From contig NZ_ANBB01000048.1 in assembly GCF_000341105.1 (NCBI RefSeq), positions 1 to 64,000 of the forward strand: a stretch of DNA of 64,000 bases. Direction: 5' to 3'. The notes beneath the pieces were generated by a model. The model ran no database searches, was not told where the DNA came from, and worked only from the letters and a program-made list of their open reading frames with translations. Below, one piece after another: positions 8,414 through 15,257 of the stretch; position 1 is the stretch's first letter; each line of letters begins with the position of its first letter. Origin of the DNA: Nocardiopsis potens DSM 45234 (GTDB lineage Bacteria; Actinomycetota; Actinomycetes; Streptosporangiales; Streptosporangiaceae). A program made the translations under genes and the position numbers.

Positions 8414-10456
8414 TCAGCCCTCCCGGATGACGTCGACCAGGCGGGTGGTGCGGGGGAGGGAGGCGCGTTCGGCGACCGCGCGGGCCAGGTCGGGGCCGGC
8501 GGCGTGCACGATGGACAGGTGCCGGGTGGCCCGGGTCAGGGCGGTGTAGACCTGGGGCCGGGAGCCCCTGGTCTCCGGGCCGAACACGGCGACCGCGGCC
8601 GGCCAGCGCGACCCGTGCGCGGCGGCCACCGTCACCGCCCAGCCCGGACGGAGGTGCGCCGGGTCGACCGGGACCACCGCGCCGCCGGAGAGCTCCACCT
8701 CCGGCCGGCCGCCGTCCTCCCCGGAGGCGCGCAGGTAACCGATGTCGCCCGCCGAGTAGCCCGGGCCGTCCCCGCCGAGCAGCACCCGGTCGCCGGGGTC
8801 GAGGCCGCGCAGCGCGCCGGGGCCCGGGTTGAACCGCTCCTTGCAGGCCCGGTTGAGCGCGTCGGCGCCCGCCTCGCCGCCGCGGGTGGCCGCGACGATC
8901 TGCACGTGCTCGGCGGAGATGCCCAGCGCCCGCGGGATCGAGTCGCCGACCAGCTGGACCGCCCGGTGCGCGGCCTCCGCGCCGGAGCCGGCGGGCACCA
9001 CCACGACCTCCCGGCCGGGGGCGTCCACCTGGGCCAGCTCCCCTCCGGCCACCGCCGCGGCCAGTGCGCCCAGCGGGCCGGCGGAGGGGTCGGCCGGCAG
9101 CTCGGCGACGGCCGCCAGCCGCGACCGCACCAGGTCCGGGACGACCTGGCCGGGGCGGGCCGAGGGGGCCTCCGCCGGGTCGGCGAACAGCACCAGGTGG
9201 GTGCCGTCCTCGCACGCCTCCACCAGCGCCGCCGCCCGCTCGACGTCCAGCGCCATCGCGTCGGTCACCGCGACGATCCCGGCCGGGATCGGGACGCCCG
9301 CCTCCAGCAGCCGCCCCAGCGGCACCGAGGCGGAGGCGACCGCGGGGGCGGCCTCCGCGCCGTCCCCGGCCTGCGCGTCCCCGAGCTGTCCGGCTCCGTC
9401 CCGTCCGGCGCCGTCCGCTGCGGCCGCCTCCTGCGCGACGGCCCCGGGGGCCCGCTCGCCGAGAGCGGCGAGGTCCGCTGCGGCCGCCGCCACCGGGTCG
9501 CCGGGGCCGTCCCCGTCCCCGTCCTCGGCGGAGGGGTGCTCCGGGGCGGGCGCGCCCTCGGGCGCCTCCCCGCCCGGCTCCTCGGCGGCCCCCTTCTCCT
9601 CGGCCTCTTCCCCTTCCCCGGCAGGCTCCTCTACGGCCGCGCCGACCCGGAGCGCGTCGCCGAGCACCGCGTTGACGTAGGCGGCGGTCTGCGCGGTGGG
9701 GGAGGCCACCGCGAGCCCCACGCGGCTGTCCGCGGCCGCCTCAGCCAGGCAGGCCAGCACCTGCCGGAGCGCCTCGGCGGAGGCGGCGCCGTGCTGCAGC
9801 ACGGTGACCCCGCGCATGATCGAGGCGACCGCGGCCGCGGCGGTCTCCGCCGGGATCCCGGCTCCCAGCCGCTCGGCCGCCGCCTCGACCGTCTCCGCGG
9901 CGGTCGCCGGGTCCATGATCGGCTCGGAGGTGCCGACCAGCCGGGCGATCCCCTCGCCCAGGTCCTGCTCGGCCAGGCCGATCCGGGCGGGCGCGAAGAA
10001 CCGGTCGGGGTCGGGCATCTCCGGCGCCTCCCCGCCGGTGAAGTCGTCCTCGGCGTCCTCCGGGAAGACCTCGAACGCCATCACCGCGCCGTCGTCCAGG
10101 GCCGCCTCGATGGAGGGGCCCGGGTCGGCGATCCGCATCGAGCGCAGCGCCCGGCCCAGCTCCCGCTCCTCCACGGCGGTGGAGCCCTCGCGCACCGCGG
10201 CGGAGAGCAGCCGGCCCACCAGCGCGCGGCCGCGCCGGGGGTCGTCGGGGGAGGCCGCGTCGCCCAGCGCACGCCGGGCGCAGTAGTCGGCCTGGTCCGG
10301 GGTGATCGAGGGCAGCGCCAGCAGCCGCCAGGGGTCCTCCGCGAGCTCCTCGGCGGCCTGCGGGCCGAGCGCGCCGATCAGGGGACCGGCCAGGGACTCC
10401 GGTGCGCCCATGCCGGCCAGCACGGCGCGGGTCCGCTCGTCGGGAGCGTCTGACAT
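8414..10456 (-). CDS. RecD2/helix-hairpin-helix helicase-like protein with eroded ATPase motifs
   Basis: 680 residues with the layout of RecD2-type helicases but degenerate catalytic sites. The N-terminal helical/HhH part ('PSITPDQADYCARRAL') is present. The P-loop position reads TVLQHGAASAEAL (218-230) instead of GGPGTGKT. The Walker B position reads VTDAMALD (397-404), without the DE pair. The switch motif reads FADPAEAPSARPG (424-436) instead of GDPxQLPSVGPG. Motif VI survives as YTALTRATRHL. An acidic, Ala/Gly/Glu-rich insert spans about 273-372. ATG 10456 has GAGAGGAC upstream and is preferred to 10483. It is probably a non-catalytic paralogue; the function is unknown. It is not a decayed gene, since the frame is intact for 2 kb. 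Confidence 0.7.
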   Translation of the reverse strand: MSDAPDERTRAVLAGMGAPESLAGPLIGALGPQAAEELAEDPWRLLALPSITPDQADYCARRALGDAASPDDPRRGRALVGRLLSAAVREGSTAVEERELGRALRSMRIADPGPSIEAALDDGAVMAFEVFPEDAEDDFTGGEAPEMPDPDRFFAPARIGLAEQDLGEGIARLVGTSEPIMDPATAAETVEAAAERLGAGIPAETAAAAVASIMRGVTVLQHGAASAEALRQVLACLAEAAADSRVGLAVASPTAQTAAYVNAVLGDALRVGAAVEEPAGEGEEAEEKGAAEEPGGEAPEGAPAPEHPSAEDGDGDGPGDPVAAAAADLAALGERAPGAVAQEAAAADGAGRDGAGQLGDAQAGDGAEAAPAVASASVPLGRLLEAGVPIPAGIVAVTDAMALDVERAAALVEACEDGTHLVLFADPAEAPSARPGQVVPDLVRSRLAAVAELPADPSAGPLGALAAAVAGGELAQVDAPGREVVVVPAGSGAEAAHRAVQLVGDSIPRALGISAEHVQIVAATRGGEAGADALNRACKERFNPGPGALRGLDPGDRVLLGGDGPGYSAGDIGYLRASGEDGGRPEVELSGGAVVPVDPAHLRPGWAVTVAAAHGSRWPAAVAVFGPETRGSRPQVYTALTRATRHLSIVHAAGPDLARAVAERASLPRTTRLVDVIREG

Positions 10457-10642
10457 GCGGGAAGGTCCTCTCCATGGGGCCAACGTCGGTCACCGGGAGC
10501 CTAGCGAGGACCGGGGACCGCTCGGGGCGGAGACGGGCCGGGCCGGGAAGACCGGCGCCCCGTACCGGCCGGTCGCACGGGCCCGGCATCCGAGGCGGTG
10601 AGGGAAGGCGCCGGATCGCCGGCGGGGTCCGCTGGCCCCGGG

Positions 10643-11602
10643 TCAGCGCCGGGGCGGGGTCGAGGCGTCGTCCAGCGCCTCGCGGATCTCCCGGGGCAGC
10701 CGCACCTCCTCGGCGGCCAGGATCTCCTCCAGCTGGGCGGCGGTGCGCGGGCCGACCGCCACCGAGACCACCCCCGGGGTGTCCCGGACCCAGCCCAGCG
10801 CGACGGAGAGCGGCGAGACGCCGAGGCCGTCGGCCGCGGTGCACACCGACTCCACGATCCTGCGGCTGGAGTCGTTCAGGTAGGGCTCCACGTAGGAGGC
10901 CATGTGCGAGCGGGAGGCCCGCGAACCCGGCGGGACGCCGTTGCGGTACTTGGCGCTGAGCACCCCGCGGCCCAGCGGGGACCAGGCGATCAGACCCGCC
11001 CGCCGGGCCCGCAGGGCGGGCAGCAGGTCGCGCTCGGCGGACCGGTTGAGCAGCGAGTACTCCGCGCCGGCGGTGAGCACCGGGTTGCGGCCGGAGCCGG
11101 GCGCGGCCTGCTGCCAGGTGGCGTAGGTGGCGAACTGCCAGGCGGTCATGTCGCCCACCCCGATGTAACGGGCCTTGCCGGAGGAGACCGCCGCGTCGAG
11201 TGCGGCCAACGTCTCCTCCACCGGGGTGGCGGGGTCGTTCACGTGCAGCTGCCACAGGTCGACGTGGTCGGTCTGCAGCCGGCGCAGCGAGGACTCCAGC
11301 GAAGAGAGCAGGTGGCGGCGGGAGGCGTCGAAGGGCCGGTGCCCGTCGGTGGCGTGCCCGGCCTTGGTGGCGATGATCACATCACTGCGCCGGACCACCC
11401 CGTTGAGCAGCCGTCCGAGGATCCGCTCGCCCTCGCCGCCGTTGTAGATGTCGGCGGTGTCGATCAGGGTCCCGCCGGCGTCCACGAACGTGGTGAGCAG
11501 TTCCGAGGCCGACTCCTCGTCGGTGTCGTTGCCCCAGGTCATGGTCCCCAGGGCGGTGCACGACACCCACAGGCCCGAGCCGCCCGCCTGTCGCTGTTCC
11601 AT
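10643..11602 (-). CDS. Aldo/keto reductase
   Basis: 319 residues with the AKR (beta/alpha)8 signature. 'FVDAGGTLIDTADIYNGGEGERILGRLL' (in pieces: D and Y of the tetrad), 'IIATKAG' (catalytic Lys), 'VDLWQLHVND' (His) and the cofactor end 'VSVAVGPRTAAQLEEI' are all visible. It would reduce aldehydes or ketones, or oxidise alcohols, with NADPH. The ATG at 11602 starts MEQRQAGGSGLWVSCTALG, a normal AKR opening. A much longer antisense frame continues upstream through uppP and is spurious. The gene diverges from uppP, sharing a 291-bp promoter region. Substrate unknown. Confidence 0.86.
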   Translation of the reverse strand: MEQRQAGGSGLWVSCTALGTMTWGNDTDEESASELLTTFVDAGGTLIDTADIYNGGEGERILGRLLNGVVRRSDVIIATKAGHATDGHRPFDASRRHLLSSLESSLRRLQTDHVDLWQLHVNDPATPVEETLAALDAAVSSGKARYIGVGDMTAWQFATYATWQQAAPGSGRNPVLTAGAEYSLLNRSAERDLLPALRARRAGLIAWSPLGRGVLSAKYRNGVPPGSRASRSHMASYVEPYLNDSSRRIVESVCTAADGLGVSPLSVALGWVRDTPGVVSVAVGPRTAAQLEEILAAEEVRLPREIREALDDASTPPRR

Positions 11603-11893
11603 GGCGAGCGAGAGTACCCGGTCCGACCGGCGCAGGCCGAGGGCAGCCCGGCCGGGCGCCGTCCGGGCGGGCGCGGCGGGGCGGCGCGGCGGCCCCGTCG
11701 GGGCGGCGGAGGCGCGCGGAGACGCCGGGCGGAGTGGGAATGCCGAGGGCGCTGGGTAGGCAGTAAGCTTTCCGGCAGCCGCCACCGGGTGCCGGATGGG
11801 GTCTCCCGATACCCCGCCCCCGGTCGGCGCCCCGAGCAACCGCGCGCCCCGTCCGCGCCCGCCCGTACGCCGCCACCAGGAGCCGAGCCAGCC

Positions 11894-13093
11894 GTGTCCC
11901 TCATCGAGGCCATCATCCTTGGACTGATCCAAGGCCTGACCGAATTCCTGCCGATCTCCTCCAGCGGGCACCTCCGGGTGTTCTCCGCGTTCTTCGGCTG
12001 GCCCGACCCGGGGGCGGCGTTCACCGCGGTCAGCCAGATCGGCACCGAGCTCGCGGTGCTGGTCTACTTCCGCAAGCGGATCTGGGCGATCCTGTCCACC
12101 TGGACCCGGTCGCTGTTCAAGTCCGAGCTGCGCCGGGACATCCACGCCCGGCTGGGCTGGTACGTCATCCTGGGCACCATCCCCATCGGCGTGCTGGGCC
12201 TGCTCTTCGAGGAGCAGATCGACACCGTCTTCCGCGACCTGCGGATCATCGCGCTCACCCTGATCGTCTTCGGCGTCCTGCTCGGCGTGGTGGACAAGTA
12301 CAGCCGCAAGCACCGGACGGTCTCCGACCTCAACGTGCAGCGCGGCGTGACCTTCGGCCTGTTCCAGTGCCTCGCGCTGATCCCGGGCGTCTCCCGCTCC
12401 GGCGGCACCATCACCGGCGGCATGCTGATGGGCTTCAAGCGCACCGACGCCGCCGAGTTCTCCTTCCTGCTGGCGATGCCCGCGGTGTTCGCCTCCGGCC
12501 TGTACAAGCTGACCGACATCGGCGGCGACGAGTACGCCGGGTGGGGCGCCACCATCGTCGGCACCCTGGTGGCGGGCGTCATCGGCTACGTCTGCGTGGC
12601 CTGGCTGATGAAGTTCATCTCCACGCACAGCTTCATGCCGTTCGTCTACTACCGGGTGGCGCTGGGCATCCTGATCCTCACCCTGGTCAGCTTCGGGCTG
12701 CTGGACCCCGCGGGCGGCGCGGAGCACAAGCCGGCGCAGAGCGAGGTCTCCGCCGAGGAGGAGAAGAAGGAGGAGCCCGCCCCGGAGAAGTCCGAGGAGC
12801 CGGAGCCGAGCCCCTCGCCCAGCACCGACCCGGCCACCGGCTGGGAGATCGACCCCGAGGTCGGCCTGCCGCGCAACCCGGAGACCGGCCTGCACCACGA
12901 CCCCGAGCTGGGCATGGACGTGAACATCGACCAGCAGAGCGGCCTGCCGGTCAACCCGCTGACCGGCCAGACCTACGACCCGCGCGAGACGCAGGGCGAA
13001 GGCGCCGGGCAGGGCGCCCAGCCCGGCCAGGAGGGCGCGGCCCCCGGCCAGGAGGGCACCGCGCAGCAGGAGCAGGGCGTCCCCGCGGGCTGA
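11894..13093 (+). CDS. uppP: Undecaprenyl-diphosphatase UppP with octapeptide-repeat C-terminal tail
   Basis: Membrane phosphatase that recycles undecaprenyl diphosphate to the monophosphate carrier for cell wall synthesis. Residues 1-270 are a complete BacA/UppP core: GLTEFLPISSSGHL (14-27) and PGVSRSGGT (164-172) are the two active-site segments, with about seven to eight membrane spans. The GTG start has AGGAG 11 nt upstream. Unusually, about 125 residues follow the last span: a Glu/Pro/Ser-rich stretch (280-311), then an octapeptide pattern [DN]P-x-x-G-x-x-x repeated from 312 to about 369, then a Gly/Gln-rich end. The normal family length is about 270-280. The downstream genes at 13137, 13894 and 14492 are close and may be co-transcribed. 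Confidence 0.92.
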   Translation: MSLIEAIILGLIQGLTEFLPISSSGHLRVFSAFFGWPDPGAAFTAVSQIGTELAVLVYFRKRIWAILSTWTRSLFKSELRRDIHARLGWYVILGTIPIGVLGLLFEEQIDTVFRDLRIIALTLIVFGVLLGVVDKYSRKHRTVSDLNVQRGVTFGLFQCLALIPGVSRSGGTITGGMLMGFKRTDAAEFSFLLAMPAVFASGLYKLTDIGGDEYAGWGATIVGTLVAGVIGYVCVAWLMKFISTHSFMPFVYYRVALGILILTLVSFGLLDPAGGAEHKPAQSEVSAEEEKKEEPAPEKSEEPEPSPSPSTDPATGWEIDPEVGLPRNPETGLHHDPELGMDVNIDQQSGLPVNPLTGQTYDPRETQGEGAGQGAQPGQEGAAPGQEGTAQQEQGVPAG

Positions 13094-13136
13094 ACCGGGC
13101 CGGGCGGCGGCGGGGCGGGCACTAGGGTGGTCCACC

Positions 13137-13850
13137 ATGGGCACTCCGCAGCACCGCTCCGTCACCCTCCTGCTCCTCAGGCACGGCCTCACCGCGGCGA
13201 CCGGGACCGTGCTCGCCGGCCGCGCGCCAGGGCTGCATCTGGACGAGCGCGGCCGCGAGCAGGCCGAGCGGGCCGCGCGCCGGCTGGCCGGGCTGCCGGT
13301 CGACGCGGTCGTCACCAGCCCGCTGGAGCGCTGCGCCGAGACCGCCGAACCGGTCGCCCGCGCCCTCGGGGCGCCGGTGCGGACCGACTCCCGCTTCGCC
13401 GAGTGCGACTACGGCGAGTGGACCGGGCGGACCCTCGAAGAGCTGGCCGAGGAGTCGCTCTGGCCGGTGGTGCAGGCGCACCCCTCGGCCGCCCGGTTCC
13501 CCGGCGGCGAGTCGCTGGCCGGCATGTCCGCCCGGGCGGTGGAGGCGGTGCGGGACTGGAGCGGCCGCCTGCTCGCCGGGCGGGAGGAGCCGCGCGACCC
13601 GGTGCTGCTGGTCTGCACGCACGGCGACGTCATCAAGGCCCTGGCCGCCGACGCGCTCGGCCTGCACCTCGACCTCTTCCAGCGGATCCAGGCCGACCCC
13701 TGCTCGGTCACCGCGATCCGCTACACCCCGATGCGCCCCTTCCTGCTCCGCCTCAACGACGTGGGGGAGACCGCCGAAGGGCTGGCCCCGCCCGAGGAGG
13801 TGCGGAGCGACGCCGTCGTCGGCGGCGGCGCGGGCCGGGCGCGCGCCTGA
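13137..13850 (+). CDS. Histidine phosphatase family protein, MSMEG_4193 type
   Basis: 237 residues of the phosphoglycerate mutase-like superfamily. RHG at 15-17 provides the phospho-accepting His. Also seen are 'TSPLERCAETAEP' with the second Arg, 'FAECDYGEWTG' with the acid/base Glu, and 'CTHGDVIKAL' with the second catalytic His. The 'DLFQRIQADPCSVTAIRYTPMRPFLLRLND' end (in pieces) is typical of the subgroup represented by MSMEG_4193. The substrate is unknown. In many actinobacteria this gene is followed, as here, by the DUF3090 and SCO1664-type genes and lies close to mshC, so a shared process is likely. Confidence 0.85.
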   Translation: MGTPQHRSVTLLLLRHGLTAATGTVLAGRAPGLHLDERGREQAERAARRLAGLPVDAVVTSPLERCAETAEPVARALGAPVRTDSRFAECDYGEWTGRTLEELAEESLWPVVQAHPSAARFPGGESLAGMSARAVEAVRDWSGRLLAGREEPRDPVLLVCTHGDVIKALAADALGLHLDLFQRIQADPCSVTAIRYTPMRPFLLRLNDVGETAEGLAPPEEVRSDAVVGGGAGRARA

Positions 13851-13893
13851 CCGGCGTCGCACCGCGGGACCGCGATGATCTAGGGTTCAACCC

Positions 13894-14472
13894 ATGTCCG
13901 TGTTTCTGTACGACCCGCCCGCGCGCTTCGTGGCCGGGACCGTCGGCCGGCCCGGCGACCGCACCTTCTTCCTCCAGGCGAGCGGCGAGGGCCGGCTCAC
14001 CTCCGTGGCACTGGAGAAGGCGCAGGTCTCCGCGCTGGCCGAACGCATCGAGCAGCTTCTGGAAGAGGTGCGGCTGCGGTTCGGCGACCCGCTGGCGGCC
14101 GAGGGGGCCGGGGACCCGGGCGACGTCGACGACGGACCGCTGGAGCAGCCGATCGAGGAGGACTTCCGGGTCGGCACGCTCGCCCTGGCCTGGGACGCCG
14201 AGTCCTCCCGGGTCATCGTCGAGGCCCAGGAGGCGGTCGAGGCCGACCCCGGCGCCGAGACCGAGGAGGTCGAGGTGTTCAGCGAGACCGGCCCGGCCGA
14301 CCGGGACGTGCTCCGGGTCCACCTGACCGCGGGCGCGGCGCGCGCCTTCGCCGGGCGCGCGATGCGCGTGGTGGCCGCGGGCCGGCCGGACTGCCCGCTG
14401 TGCGGCCTCCCGCTCGACCCGGCCGGCCACATCTGCCCCCGGCAGAACGGCTACCGCCCCGCCGAGTCCTGA
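13894..14472 (+). CDS. DUF3090 family protein
   Basis: 192 residues opening MSVFLYDPPARFVAGTVG, characteristic of DUF3090. The middle is a beta-rich acidic region ('FRVGTLALAWD', 'VIVEAQE'). The C-terminus has a zinc-ribbon-like CPLCGLPLDPAGHICPR, which could hold one metal ion with three Cys and a His. It lies 43 bp after the phosphatase and 19 bp before the kinase-fold gene, strongly suggesting one operon. No biochemical role is established for the family; conserved adjacency suggests it may work with, or be acted on by, its two neighbours. Confidence 0.85.
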   Translation: MSVFLYDPPARFVAGTVGRPGDRTFFLQASGEGRLTSVALEKAQVSALAERIEQLLEEVRLRFGDPLAAEGAGDPGDVDDGPLEQPIEEDFRVGTLALAWDAESSRVIVEAQEAVEADPGAETEEVEVFSETGPADRDVLRVHLTAGAARAFAGRAMRVVAAGRPDCPLCGLPLDPAGHICPRQNGYRPAES

Positions 14473-14491
14473 GCGCGGCAGGAGGGAGCGG

Positions 14492-15229
14492 GTGACGGAA
14501 CCGCTGGAGGTGCCGCCCGGCGCCGAGGCCCTGGAGCTGCTGGCCGGCGGGAGGCTGGAGGTCGTCGGCAGGCTCACCGCCGCCTCCAACGCGACCTTCT
14601 ACGCCACCGTCGCGGGCGGTGGCGCCGAGGCCGCATGCGTGTACAAGCCGGTGTCCGGGGAGCGCCCGCTGTGGGACTTCCCGGACGGCACCCTGGCCGG
14701 CAGGGAGGTGGCGGCCTTCGCCGTCTCCGAGGCCCTGGGGTGGGGGGTGGTCCCGCCCACCGTGCACCGCGACGGCCCGTTCGGCGAGGGCATGGTGCAG
14801 CTGTGGGTGGACGGCGACCCCGAAGTCGAACTCGTCGCCCTGTCCCGGCGGGCCGACCACGGCGGGCTGCGCCGGATGGCCGTCTTCGACGCGGTCATCA
14901 ACAACTCCGACCGCAAGATCGGCCACCTGCTGCCCGCCCCCGGCGGCCACCTGTACGGCTGCGACCACGGGGTCTCCTTCGCCGAGGAGTACAAGCTGCG
15001 CACCGTGCTGTGGCAGTGGCAGGGCGAGCCGCTCACCGGGGAGGCGCTGGACGGGCTGGCCCGGCTGGCCGAGCGGATGGCCGGCGGCCCGCTCGCCGAG
15101 GAGCTGGCCGCCCGCCTCACCGAGCCCGAGCGGTACGCGCTGCGCCGCCGGGTGGAGCTGCTGCTGGAGCACCGGGTGCACCCCTACCCCTCGCCGGCCT
15201 GGCCCTCGGTGCCCTGGCCCCCGGTCTGA
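14492..15229 (+). CDS. SCO1664-family protein with PI3/4-kinase-like fold
   Basis: 245 residues from a GTG start with AGGAGGG upstream. A Lys in 'CVYKPVSGE' and the downstream 'LAGREVAAFAVSEALGWGVVPPTV' resemble the nucleotide-binding lobe of PI3/4-kinase and HipA-like proteins. 'DAVINNSDRKIGHLL' gives a catalytic loop with Asp and Asn, and 'GCDHGVSF' gives the metal-binding DHG. Such proteins may phosphorylate a protein or small molecule, but activity of this family is not established to my knowledge. It is the last gene of the uppP-phosphatase-DUF3090 run and has 28 bp between its stop and that of the convergent ATPase gene. Confidence 0.8.
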   Translation: MTEPLEVPPGAEALELLAGGRLEVVGRLTAASNATFYATVAGGGAEAACVYKPVSGERPLWDFPDGTLAGREVAAFAVSEALGWGVVPPTVHRDGPFGEGMVQLWVDGDPEVELVALSRRADHGGLRRMAVFDAVINNSDRKIGHLLPAPGGHLYGCDHGVSFAEEYKLRTVLWQWQGEPLTGEALDGLARLAERMAGGPLAEELAARLTEPERYALRRRVELLLEHRVHPYPSPAWPSVPWPPV

Positions 15230-15257
15230 CCGCCCCTCTGCGTTGTGAGGAGGCGGG

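Noticed and set aside
10643-13315. 890-codon minus-strand frame across uppP
   Set aside because: Only 10643-11602 (aldo/keto reductase) is supported; the rest is antisense to uppP and the phosphatase gene, a common effect of very high GC.
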